A DNA stretch of 64,000 nt from Pseudoalteromonas peptidolytica (GTDB lineage: Bacteria > Pseudomonadota > Gammaproteobacteria > Enterobacterales > Alteromonadaceae), in NCBI RefSeq assembly GCF_012641745.1, contig NZ_WEHZ01000002.1:213624-277623 (forward strand). The letters are read 5' to 3'. Numbering within the stretch: the stretch's first letter is position 1; each line of letters begins with the position of its first letter. The notes under the pieces were generated by a model. That model had not been told where the DNA came from. It did not search any database and saw only the letters and a program-made list of their open reading frames with translations. A program made the position numbers and the translations under genes. Positions 35,286 to 43,870 of the stretch are shown piece by piece.

Positions 35286-36395
35286 TTAGTTTTGATATGG
35301 CGTATTTTCCGCGAAGTATTCGTGGCTATCAGCATTTTGGATAGCTTGGCTTGGGTTAGAAATCGCAAGGCTTTTCGCTCCAGACTGTCCATACACAATA
35401 TCGTCAGTACCGGCGACCACATTAAAGTGGCTTAGCTCATGCACAATTGTTCCTGCACGCGAGTCTGTACCAAGCTCATTTGCATTCCAAAATGCACGAC
35501 ATAGATATATCTTGTACGGTTGATTTGGATATACGTAAGCAAAGTACGATTGATTACAGCTACAGTCAAACGTAAGGTCTTGGTTATCAATTGCATCGTT
35601 AATGGCGTTAAAGTTTGCTTTTACCGTCGCATAACGGCTACTGGTTGCTGATCCAAACCAAGTATTGTAACGAGTCGATGGATTGTTTGCTGAGTGACTA
35701 TTTAAATAAGCGACAGAGTTATTTGTGATTTGATCCGCTGCGTCCAATGCCGATAAAATGCTGTTTTTTTCGCTATTGCTACAACGGCCCGTGAAACACG
35801 TACCATCAGTACAGTCTGCTGCAGCGCCCGGCTTTGCAGCAGCCTGAATATTGCCTTTGCTTAACGGAACACCTTCAAGCCATAAGTTAACCGCATTGGA
35901 GCTTAGCTCTGCTACTGAGCTGGTAACGCTAGATTGATGCTGCATCATACGGCTTTCCATACGCAGCTTGTCATTTCTGCCAAACAGATCGAAAGACTCA
36001 ACATCATAGCTGATCTCATAATTTCCAGGCTTACTGAGGTCATAAAGTCCTGACAATTCAAATGATTTTGATAGTGTTTCACCTGATTTTAATTTGATGA
36101 AGTCTTCTTCTGTGGGCGCATGGCGTTTATAGTGAGGGCCGAAGAAATCTACTTCTTTTCCATCTCTGGTAATTTTAAATATATGTTCTTCGTCGAGATC
36201 AGTATACCAGCTTAGGATTTTTTGATTATCTTTGCCTTGGTTGGTGATGTTTAGCGTGGCGATAACGTCGCCATTTTTCTTTGTATCAACATCGACACTG
36301 ACTAAGAGGTTTTCGTTCATTGCATTAGCATGTAGTGATGCGCTGATAGCTGTGGCGAGTAACCCAGCCGATACTGTGCGTGATAGTAGTTTCAT
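35286..36395 (-). CDS. Secreted M35 (deuterolysin/aspzincin) metallopeptidase
   Basis: 369 residues with a signal peptide (MKLLSRTVSAGLLATAISAS...NA). A beta-rich propeptide-like region (about 25-170; LLVSVDVDTKKNGDVIATLN) precedes the catalytic domain, which has several cysteines. The zinc site is HELSH (about 319-323), followed by GTDDIVYG carrying the aspartate ligand that defines M35 peptidases. Related enzymes include peptidyl-Lys endopeptidase and Aeromonas AsaP1-type toxins. I chose ATG 36395, preceded by AGGAAG. The whole length matches an intact secreted zymogen. Confidence 0.92.
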   Translation of the reverse strand: MKLLSRTVSAGLLATAISASLHANAMNENLLVSVDVDTKKNGDVIATLNITNQGKDNQKILSWYTDLDEEHIFKITRDGKEVDFFGPHYKRHAPTEEDFIKLKSGETLSKSFELSGLYDLSKPGNYEISYDVESFDLFGRNDKLRMESRMMQHQSSVTSSVAELSSNAVNLWLEGVPLSKGNIQAAAKPGAAADCTDGTCFTGRCSNSEKNSILSALDAADQITNNSVAYLNSHSANNPSTRYNTWFGSATSSRYATVKANFNAINDAIDNQDLTFDCSCNQSYFAYVYPNQPYKIYLCRAFWNANELGTDSRAGTIVHELSHFNVVAGTDDIVYGQSGAKSLAISNPSQAIQNADSHEYFAENTPYQN

Positions 36396-36911
36396 TATTT
36401 CTTCCTGTTGAGGTTTTCTCAGAGCCTTGATCCTCATAAGCAATTAAGGACTGAGTTTACTTGTTGTCATTATTGTTTGAAGAACTTTAATTTTATCTTC
36501 ACTTTTAATTAACAATAATATATTCAAAGTTTCAAGGGTTACTTGGAAACTTATTTTTATGTTTGAGAGAAGAGATAAATTACTAATAATTTCATGAGTA
36601 TGTAATGTTATTGAAAAGTATGGATAAGTTTTAATCGAATAGAGAGAAGACTTTTTTGTAAATTTATTGTTTTATTTACGTTGGTTTACAATGATTGGAG
36701 CGAAGTGTTACAAACACTGAGTGCGCAATGAGCGATACTTTTGAAAGTTATAGAGCTTAGCTTAGCAATCTGCCTAGCATACCCCCACTAAATAACTTCA
36801 GGTTTATACTCTATTTTGAGATTGAGCAACTTGCCTACTGGCCAGTAGGCAAGTTGAATTTAAACAGTGAGTACAAACATTTATATTTAAAAAAGCTTAA
36901 CTCTCAGTCGC
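36396..36911. other. AT-rich intergenic region with a perfect 30-bp palindrome
   Basis: The stretch carries the M35 promoter side and, at 36827-36856, a perfect palindrome. Arms are CAACTTGCCTACTGG and its exact complement CCAGTAGGCAAGTTG, with no spacer. It lies 55 bases beyond the stop of the minus-strand nitroreductase gene. No T-run follows on the minus strand. No gene is supported. Confidence 0.6.
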
Positions 36912-37571
36912 CTAGATTTCGGTAATGATGTCTTCGATTGCGAGGCGTGATTTAGGTAATTTAGCATTAAAATCAGTTTCGTCACGGTAGCCCAGTGCGA
37001 CAATGGCAAGGGGATCAAAACCTTGTTCAGTTAATCCTAACTCTTTACCTAAGATTTCAACATCAAAACCTTCAATAGGAACCGAGTCAATGCCAAGTGA
37101 CGCCGCACCGAGCAAGAACTGTCCAAGATTTAAGTAAACTTGTTTACCCGTCCAAGCTTTGATTGCTTCATCGCTGGTTTGGTTTAAGCCGACAAAATAA
37201 CGGCGGCCATCATTCATTTGTGCCTCGATTTCAGAGCCTTTTTCAAATCGACCATCGGCACTTTCTTTGGCAAGCACTTTATCTAAATGCGTATCATCTA
37301 TATTTTGTTTTGCAGCAAATACAACAACATGTGACGCGTTAAGTACTTTTGTTTCATTAAATTTGTAATTCTCTTGTGTGCTTTTAGCCACTTGAGTTTT
37401 GCCAGCCTCAGTACTTGCGATGACAAAATGCCATGGCTGAACGTTGGTACTAGACGGGCTTAGTCTTAGCGCCTGCTTGAGTAAGTTAATATCTGAATCA
37501 CTAATTTTTTTATTAGGATCAAAGACCTTTGTGGAATAACGATTGTTAATTGCATCGCGTAATGTGTACAT
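36912..37571 (-). CDS. NAD(P)H nitroreductase (NfsB/FRase I type)
   Basis: 219 residues of the FMN-dependent nitroreductase family, likely a homodimer reducing nitroaromatics, quinones or flavins. The FMN phosphate-binding arginine region is INNRYSTKVFDPN. Then ALRLSPSSTNVQPWHFVIA, KAWTGKQVYLNLGQFLLGA, GIDSVPIEGFD and LAIVALGYRDETDFNA match E. coli NfsB positions. ATG 37571. The start is 97 bases from a divergent LysR gene that probably controls it. Confidence 0.9.
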   Translation of the reverse strand: MYTLRDAINNRYSTKVFDPNKKISDSDINLLKQALRLSPSSTNVQPWHFVIASTEAGKTQVAKSTQENYKFNETKVLNASHVVVFAAKQNIDDTHLDKVLAKESADGRFEKGSEIEAQMNDGRRYFVGLNQTSDEAIKAWTGKQVYLNLGQFLLGAASLGIDSVPIEGFDVEILGKELGLTEQGFDPLAIVALGYRDETDFNAKLPKSRLAIEDIITEI

Positions 37572-37667
37572 ATTAGACTCCTAAAATTGCTTTAAAGACA
37601 TAATATGGATTTACATAATCAATAAAAAGATGATAATGAGTTAAATAGTTTCAAAAATTTTTTGAAA

Positions 37668-38579
37668 ATGAATACACAAGATTTAATCGTCGTGATGAAA
37701 ACGGCTCAGCTTGGCAATATTAGTGCGGCGGCTGCGCAGTTAGATATGCAGGTTGCCACAGCGAGCGCCGCGATAAAGCGAGTGGAAAAGCACCTTGGCT
37801 TTCAACTTTTTGTGCGTTCTACGCGTAGCTTAAGGCTATCAAAGCAAGGTGAAACTTACTTGCCAATTTGCGAGCAGGCACTTGCGCTTTTGGCTGATGG
37901 CAAAAAACAGGTGCTTGATAACGACAACGAAATTGACGGTGAGCTAAGGTTAACCGCACCGTCAGATTTTGGCCGTAATATTCTCCTACCTTGGCTAGAC
38001 GAATTACTTGACGAATACCCCAAACTTGCCCTGAAGCTTATTCTTAATGATCACAATCTCGACTTTTATCGTGACGGTGTTGATATCGCGCTGCGCTATG
38101 GCGCGCCTGAAGACAGTAGCTTCTACGGCTTTAAAATTTGCGATGTGCCATTGCTGCTTTGTGCCTCTACGGAATACTTAGAAAAACAAGGCACACCAAA
38201 GAGCCATGAAGACTTAAGCGAGCATCAAGGGCTATTCTTTTTGATCAGAGGTAGTAAGTTTGATACGTGGAAACTGACGAAAAATGAACAAACTTACAAA
38301 GTGGTACTTAAAGGGCGTAGAACCAGTAATGATGCGGATGTGGTAAAGCGCTGGTGTGCGCAAGGAGCGGGTATTTCATTGCGCTCCGCGATAGATGTAG
38401 CAGACCAACTAGAACAAGGTGTGGTGCAAAGTATATTAAATGACTACCGCGTTGAATGTAAGCCGCTGTGGTTGATCTGCCCGTCAAAGCAAATGATCAA
38501 CCCAAGCGTGAGAGTGCTGCGCGATAAACTAAGAGTGTACTGCCAAGCGCTTGTGGAAAAGGCCGAGCGATATAAGTAA
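37668..38579 (+). CDS. LysR-family transcriptional regulator
   Basis: 303 residues. The N-terminal helix-turn-helix is AAAAQLDMQVATASAAIKRV with the following LGFQLFVRSTRSLRLSKQGE. The C-terminal substrate-binding domain includes LRLTAPSDFGRNILLPWLDE, FYRDGVDIALRYG and a closing IDVADQLEQGVVQSIL. It is divergent from the nitroreductase gene, the classical arrangement for autoregulation plus control of the neighbour, perhaps in response to quinone or nitro compounds (inference). I use ATG 37668; a TTG two codons earlier is possible. No clear ribosome site. Confidence 0.9.
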   Translation: MNTQDLIVVMKTAQLGNISAAAAQLDMQVATASAAIKRVEKHLGFQLFVRSTRSLRLSKQGETYLPICEQALALLADGKKQVLDNDNEIDGELRLTAPSDFGRNILLPWLDELLDEYPKLALKLILNDHNLDFYRDGVDIALRYGAPEDSSFYGFKICDVPLLLCASTEYLEKQGTPKSHEDLSEHQGLFFLIRGSKFDTWKLTKNEQTYKVVLKGRRTSNDADVVKRWCAQGAGISLRSAIDVADQLEQGVVQSILNDYRVECKPLWLICPSKQMINPSVRVLRDKLRVYCQALVEKAERYK

Positions 38580-38583
38580 TGCG

Positions 38584-39432
38584 CTAGGGCTTGACTGAAG
38601 CTGTACTCTTGGGTTTGTCGGGTAAATGGGTTGGATAACCAAATAACGCCAACCATTTGCCCTTTAAGGTGTTTGCTTGTGAAAAGCGGTGGAACATATG
38701 ACGCCACTGAGCAAAGCTTACGTCTACAGGGTTTTGCTTTGGTGCCGCACCTCTTATTCCATAGCAAATTGTTATGTCTTTACGCTCCTCAACAAAGGTG
38801 CCAAAAAGCTTATCCCAAATGATGAGCACCCCGGCAAAGTTTTTATCTATATAATCGGGATTACTGGCATGATGAACTCTGTGGTGGGAAGGCGTATTAA
38901 AAATCCGCTCTACCATCCCTAATCGATTAACTGTTTGTGTATGAACAAAAAATTGAAAAGCTAAGTTAATTGCGACGATGGCAAATACCAAGGTCGGGGT
39001 AAACCCAAGGAGTATCATAGGCAGCCAGAATAGCCACATACCGACAATTGGGTAAAGCAAGCTTTGGCGAAATGCGGTGGTAAAGTTCATTTTATTAGAG
39101 CTATGATGCACTACGTGTGCGCTCCAAAGCCAATGAATACAGTGTGATGCCCGGTGAAACCAGTAATACAAAAAATCTTGCAAGATAAAACCAAAAAGCA
39201 AAGTGAAGAGATTGAGTTCGATTGTGAATAAAGCAAATTGATGGAGCCAGTAAAAGAGTGGCATCAATACAAGCAAAGCTAGCGCGTCGCTGCCTTGATG
39301 GAGCAAGGCAAGTAGGGCATTGAGCATTGAATCTCGCCAATCATAATATTCGTGGTGCTTGATGTACTCCCAAGCAACACAAAGTAAAAAGGCGGGACTG
39401 AGTGCCAGTAAAATTAGCGATACATCAATCAT
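38584..39432 (-). CDS. Sterol desaturase/fatty-acid hydroxylase family membrane protein
   Basis: 282 residues of the di-iron membrane hydroxylase family. Histidine boxes are present: HRASHCIHWLW, HVVHHSSNKMN and SHHRVHHASN, within four or more hydrophobic segments (DVSLILLALSPAFLLCVAW, LALLVLMPLFYWLHQ). The substrate may be a fatty acid, sterol or carotenoid. I chose ATG 39432, which has AAGGAG seven bases upstream. The longer frame to 39561 would overlap the divergent AraC gene. The shared 119-base gap suggests AraC-type control of this gene. Confidence 0.9.
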   Translation of the reverse strand: MIDVSLILLALSPAFLLCVAWEYIKHHEYYDWRDSMLNALLALLHQGSDALALLVLMPLFYWLHQFALFTIELNLFTLLFGFILQDFLYYWFHRASHCIHWLWSAHVVHHSSNKMNFTTAFRQSLLYPIVGMWLFWLPMILLGFTPTLVFAIVAINLAFQFFVHTQTVNRLGMVERIFNTPSHHRVHHASNPDYIDKNFAGVLIIWDKLFGTFVEERKDITICYGIRGAAPKQNPVDVSFAQWRHMFHRFSQANTLKGKWLALFGYPTHLPDKPKSTASVKP

Positions 39433-39551
39433 ATACAGCTCCTTCTTTAGCCAAAGCTTTGGTACTTTATGCACTAGCGTAACGGGATAGTCATTGACAA
39501 TCCTGCCAAACTGCGCCAAAAATTTGTCCAAATACGACAAAAGGAACTGCA

Positions 39552-40520
39552 ATGCACTCAACTTCGTTTGTATATTTTTATAGTGCGTGGGTACATATTC
39601 ATGACCATTTTACTGATAACAAGAGACTGCTAGGTGAGCTTGCAGAGCTAGTAGCGTCACGGCCTGAACGTGTACCACTTGTTGAATATGAGCGACTGCT
39701 TGAGGTAGGGCTGGAGCTGAGCGGCGATCCCTTGATTGGTTTTGAACTGGGTAAAGCCATTCAGTTGCATGACTATGGAGCGCTAGGTTACTTGGTTGAA
39801 ACCAGTAAAGACTTACAGCAAGCGATTACCTCTTTATTGCATTACGATGCCATTGTTGCCGATATTGGCCTCGCTGTATTCACAAGTGATAGCGACAATG
39901 CCAAGTTAACTTGGCAACCAAAAACCCCGCTGGGTAAGCAAGCCATTTTGCGTAATATGACCGCTTGGGTGAGCGCTGCACGGCAGCTTTTGCGTTCAAC
40001 TTTATCGCCTAATCAACTCCATCTTAGCTTTAGCGTGTGTGATCGAGAATTACAGCGTTTACAAACTTGGTTTGGCTGCTCCGTTTTACAAAACTGCCCT
40101 GAAAATGCACTGTGGTTTCCGTTAGATTTTCTTACCATGCCAGTCGCTACCGTCGACAGCCTAATGCACGAACATATTGAGCAAGTGCTTGCTAAAAGCG
40201 TCTCAGCGTTTTGTGATAATCATGATTTAAAGACCCGCGTTGCTAATTTACTGGCAGCAAAGCACTCACTTGCTGGAGTCAACCAAGCAAGTATTGCTAA
40301 AGCATTAAACATGAGTGTGCGTTCGATGCAGCGTAAGCTACAAATACAACACACTAGCTTTAGAGTCCTACTCGATGAAGAGCGAAAGCTTCGATTTGAA
40401 CAGCTCATCGGCAACACGAGATTACTCGATATTGTCGATGCGCTCGGTTTTACAGAACAAAGTGCGCTCAATAAAGTTTGTATGAAATGGTACGGAAAAT
40501 CACCATCAAAGCTAAAATGA
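39552..40520 (+). CDS. AraC-family transcriptional regulator (Arabinose_bd type N-terminus)
   Basis: 322 residues. The N-terminal ligand-binding domain resembles that of OruR/PhcA-like regulators (LSGDPLIGFELGKAIQLHDY, GALGYLVETSKDLQQAITSL). The C-terminal double helix-turn-helix is VNQASIAKALNMSVRSMQRK and IVDALGFTEQSALNKV. AAGGAAC precedes ATG. Divergent from the membrane hydroxylase gene, which it probably regulates. Lipid-related signals are typical for this subtype, but that is inference. Confidence 0.9.
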   Translation: MHSTSFVYFYSAWVHIHDHFTDNKRLLGELAELVASRPERVPLVEYERLLEVGLELSGDPLIGFELGKAIQLHDYGALGYLVETSKDLQQAITSLLHYDAIVADIGLAVFTSDSDNAKLTWQPKTPLGKQAILRNMTAWVSAARQLLRSTLSPNQLHLSFSVCDRELQRLQTWFGCSVLQNCPENALWFPLDFLTMPVATVDSLMHEHIEQVLAKSVSAFCDNHDLKTRVANLLAAKHSLAGVNQASIAKALNMSVRSMQRKLQIQHTSFRVLLDEERKLRFEQLIGNTRLLDIVDALGFTEQSALNKVCMKWYGKSPSKLK

Positions 40521-40649
40521 AGAGCCGAAGGTGGGTAAGTTTGGGCTAGTTAGTCAAACTCCCAGCATCGGTGCAAATATGTATTGAGAATACATACTTG
40601 GCATCATCGATTTCCAACAACCGTTACCTCACCGCTTACGCGTTTTAAT

Positions 40650-41792
40650 TCAATAAATCGAAGGGTCTTCCCCGTCCCATAATTTTAAAGCAGCCAATAT
40701 TTCAAAGGTTGCATAAGTAAAGTCACTTACACTCAAGGACACCGAATTACACATTCCCACAACAGACGTTTTGGTGTCTGGCCTTCGAATGTAACTGGTG
40801 TCTGTGCCGACCCAACCCCCGTTGTGGAAATAATAACGTCCATCAGTATTTTGCCCATTGGCGTAATACCACTTTCCTTCGTCACTCTCTGGAATATTGA
40901 TATTTGGCTTGTTCATTAGCGCCATTAACGTTTCTGGATTTTTGCCTAGCTTAGGAGTTTGGAAGTGAGTATCCCAAATAAGCATGTCATCTATGGTGGT
41001 GAATAAGCCTCCATCACCAATAGTGTGTAAAGCGGTTAAATGATTGAGCTGTTTTCCTGCTTCGGGTGAACGATATCCTGAAGCGCGGTGAGGAATAACC
41101 TCTTCGGCGCTATCTGAAAAAAATGTGTGCTTCATACCGAGCGGCTTAAATATACGCTTGTCGGTGAATTCGCGTATCGTCATTCCGCTTACCCGCTCAA
41201 TCAATTTTGCCAGAATGATATACCCGTGATTACTGTATTTCATTGTGGTGTCAGGCTCATGTACAAGCGGGAAATCTTTAATGACAGAATAGTATTCCGC
41301 ATTTGGTATGAATTGTTCACTACCTATCATAAATCGGCTTAAAGGAGATTCACGTAGCGTGTCTAGGTGATCGTCGAAGTTTCCTAAACCAGAGAAATGA
41401 CCTAGCATTGAATTAATGGTAATTTTTCTTCCATAATCTTTTAAATCAGGTAGGTGCTTGCGTATATCGTCTTCCAGCTTGATGGCTCCATCATCTGCTA
41501 ATAACAAAACAGCAAACGCTGTAAATTGCTTTGATACCGACGCCATTCTGAATACCGATTGATTATTGAGGGGGATTTGGTGTTCTAAATTAGCCAGGCC
41601 ATAGCTTTTTTTGAAAATAAACTTTTCGTTTTGGATAATACCTATAGAGCAGCCCGGTCCATCTGGGTTAATGCTTTTATCTGCAATTGCATCCATTCTT
41701 TTTTCTAAAAGCATTAGCTGCTTATTCTGTGCAACAGTTTGACCTGAACTGAGTAGTAAGCTAAAGGTGAACGCCTGAATTAATCTGTGCAT
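40650..41792 (-). CDS. Secreted serine hydrolase (class C beta-lactamase-like)
   Basis: 380 residues with a signal peptide (FTFSLLLSSGQTVAQ). The penicillin-binding/beta-lactamase fold is shown by ASVSKQFTAFAVLLL (SxxK serine), KYSNHGYIILAKLIERVSGM (YxN motif) and a C-terminal YFHNGGWVG region in the KTG/HxG position. More likely a peptidase or esterase than an antibiotic-resistance enzyme, as with most family members. AGGAAAA precedes ATG 41792. It converges with the AraC gene. Confidence 0.88.
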   Translation of the reverse strand: MHRLIQAFTFSLLLSSGQTVAQNKQLMLLEKRMDAIADKSINPDGPGCSIGIIQNEKFIFKKSYGLANLEHQIPLNNQSVFRMASVSKQFTAFAVLLLADDGAIKLEDDIRKHLPDLKDYGRKITINSMLGHFSGLGNFDDHLDTLRESPLSRFMIGSEQFIPNAEYYSVIKDFPLVHEPDTTMKYSNHGYIILAKLIERVSGMTIREFTDKRIFKPLGMKHTFFSDSAEEVIPHRASGYRSPEAGKQLNHLTALHTIGDGGLFTTIDDMLIWDTHFQTPKLGKNPETLMALMNKPNINIPESDEGKWYYANGQNTDGRYYFHNGGWVGTDTSYIRRPDTKTSVVGMCNSVSLSVSDFTYATFEILAALKLWDGEDPSIY

Positions 41793-42031
41793 GAGTTTTT
41801 CCTATTTTATTATTTATGCTTAGAAACATTTGCCTTCCATGTAAACTAAAACGTTAGGTGATTTTACATTCGCACTAGCATTGTCAAGTACTAAAACTCG
41901 TTATATAACATTTTGTAACTCCAAAATATTAATCGTTTTAGGTTGAAAAATATACTCTATGTTTGTATCGGAAAGAATATGACATGTCTGCTAAATTAGC
42001 TACGCCAGTAAAGGACTAAAGAGGAGCCTTG
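41793..42031. other. Intergenic region upstream of a candidate small ORF
   Basis: About 240 AT-rich bases; no gene, repeat copy or terminator recognised. It ends with AAAGAGGAGCC, a strong ribosome site for the candidate small ORF that follows. The same gap continues after it to 42421, where nothing further was recognised. Confidence 0.35.
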
Positions 42032-42181
42032 ATGTCAGAGTCAAGGTTAGTTACAAATATAAACAACTACAATCAAAGCGTTCATTGCTCTTGGCGTTTT
42101 GAAGTGTGCCTATCGTTTGCTATTTCATTCTTCATTTTCTTTTTAAACACGAGAAATCTTAATCGCTTCAATCAAATCTGA
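42032..42181 (+). CDS. Candidate 49-aa membrane peptide
   Basis: ORF beginning MSESRLVTNINNYNQSVHCS, with a hydrophobic segment VCLSFAISFFIFFL and a polar tail ending RFNQI. AGAGGAG lies seven bases ahead of the ATG, a much better site than most annotated genes here. The composition is AT-rich like the surrounding DNA, so it could be chance. It is 240 bases upstream of the RimK-like gene on the same strand. Confidence 0.35.
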   Translation: MSESRLVTNINNYNQSVHCSWRFEVCLSFAISFFIFFLNTRNLNRFNQI

Positions 42182-42421
42182 TTGTGAATGTTTTTATGGT
42201 TTTCAACCTTTTGAAATTAAAGATTTTTATTTTTACTCTCGACCGCAAGAAAGATTTATCTTGAGCATCAAAATTACTCAATTGCTAAGAGCTATATTTA
42301 AGATTACAACTACTTCACTTTATGTGGGTGCTCTCAATTTCCCACTTACCCTATGTTAACTCGTGGGGTGCTAAAACCATCAAATATTGATGTTAAGCAT
42401 CACCACTCAAGGACTCTTTAG

Positions 42422-43870
42422 ATGCTATCAACTTTATTCGTTGTTGATCAAAGCACCGATGTGCTGCCGCTGGCAAACAACGTTGTCACCTTTGAAACCT
42501 ATTTACAGGAATATCCAAAGCTTGGCGAATCAAAACTTCGAGTGATTAATTTATGTGACTGTGACCGCTATTTAAGCCAAGGTTACTACTGCTCTTTACT
42601 TGCTGAGGCGCGTGATCATCAGGTGATCCCAAGCACCAAAGTGATTAATGGCTTAAGGGACGGTGATAACGCATTATTTTTATCCCAAGCTTGGTTTGAT
42701 AAAAGAGATATGCGTGTTGCAGAGGATATAGAGCTTATCATCTGTATGGGTGAGACGCAGTCAACTGAGTTTGCTAAGTTAGCTGCGTACTTATTCCAGC
42801 AGTTTCCTGCACCATTATTAAAGGTGGGGTTACAACTTCAGGATAAAGGTGTACGTGTGCAGGTACAGCGGCGCGACTTTTCGACGCTACAGCCTGCGCA
42901 GCTTGCGTTTTGTACTCAGGTACTAGGACATGTTCACGCAACTCAGTGGAACAAGCGCAAGAGCCACAAAAAATATCGCTGGGATATTGCCATGTTAGTG
43001 GATCATGATGAGAAGCTACCGCCGAGCAATAAAGGTGCCATTAGCCGTTTTGTTAAGGCGGGTGAAAAGCTAGGAATGAAGGTGCATCCGTTGGAAGCGT
43101 CTGAGCTGTATAACTTAGGTCAATATGATGGCTTATTTATCCGTGAAACAACGGCAATTGATCATCACACTTATCGCCTTGCGCAAGAGGCAGAGCAAAA
43201 AGATTTAGTGGTAATTGATGACCCAAGCTCTATTTTGCGCTGTTGTAATAAGGTGTTTTTACATGATGCCTTTAATTACAAGAAGGTGCCAAGTTTAGAG
43301 ACGCGATTTGTTAGCCAGTGCACTGAACAAGTAATTGATAAGCTCATTGACGACTTGTCGTTACCTCTGGTGCTTAAAATGCCTGAGAGCTCGTTCTCAA
43401 AAGGTGTTTTTAAAGTGAAAACCAAAGAAGAGTTGACAGAGCGTCTAGAGGCACTAATGAAGGTCTCTGCGATTGTACTAGCGCAAGCATACTTGTATAC
43501 CGAGTACGATTGGAGAATTGGTGTATTAAATGGCCGTGCGGTATACGCCTGCCGTTATCATATGGCACGTAACCATTGGCAAATTTATAACCACGGCTCA
43601 AAGCGTAACTTTTCTGGTGGCTTTGACACTTTGCCAACGTTTGAAGTACCAAAAGCGGTATTGCGGGCGGCATTAAAAGCGGCAGCAGTCGTCGGCAATG
43701 GTTTGTATGGAATTGATATTAAAGAGCACAATGGTAAGGCCTACGTGCTTGAAGTAAATGACAACCCAAATATTGACCAAGGGGTTGAAGACAAGTACCT
43801 CGGTGACGAGCTGTACATGCAGGTAATGTCTGAATTATTAAGGCGCCTAGAAGCGAGAGGTAAAAAGTAA
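42422..43870 (+). CDS. RimK-like ATP-grasp ligase with RLAN N-terminal domain
   Basis: 482 residues. The N-terminal half (about 1-185) has the RimK-like ATP-grasp-N (RLAN) character, with YLSQGYYCSLLAEARDHQVIP. The C-terminal ATP-grasp includes LPLVLKMPESSFSKGVFKVK, AQAYLYTEYDWRIGVLNGRA and AYVLEVNDNPNIDQGVEDKY, the metal-binding end. Such enzymes join amino acids or peptides through ATP-dependent amide bonds. The Aravind group proposed that this class makes peptide-type metabolites or tags. Its stop overlaps the next ATG (TAATG), indicating joint function. Confidence 0.88.
   Translation: MLSTLFVVDQSTDVLPLANNVVTFETYLQEYPKLGESKLRVINLCDCDRYLSQGYYCSLLAEARDHQVIPSTKVINGLRDGDNALFLSQAWFDKRDMRVAEDIELIICMGETQSTEFAKLAAYLFQQFPAPLLKVGLQLQDKGVRVQVQRRDFSTLQPAQLAFCTQVLGHVHATQWNKRKSHKKYRWDIAMLVDHDEKLPPSNKGAISRFVKAGEKLGMKVHPLEASELYNLGQYDGLFIRETTAIDHHTYRLAQEAEQKDLVVIDDPSSILRCCNKVFLHDAFNYKKVPSLETRFVSQCTEQVIDKLIDDLSLPLVLKMPESSFSKGVFKVKTKEELTERLEALMKVSAIVLAQAYLYTEYDWRIGVLNGRAVYACRYHMARNHWQIYNHGSKRNFSGGFDTLPTFEVPKAVLRAALKAAAVVGNGLYGIDIKEHNGKAYVLEVNDNPNIDQGVEDKYLGDELYMQVMSELLRRLEARGKK

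Noticed and set aside
40650..41792. Antibiotic-resistance beta-lactamase
   Set aside because: The family's motifs are present, but most such secreted proteins are peptidases or esterases, and nothing here shows beta-lactam hydrolysis.
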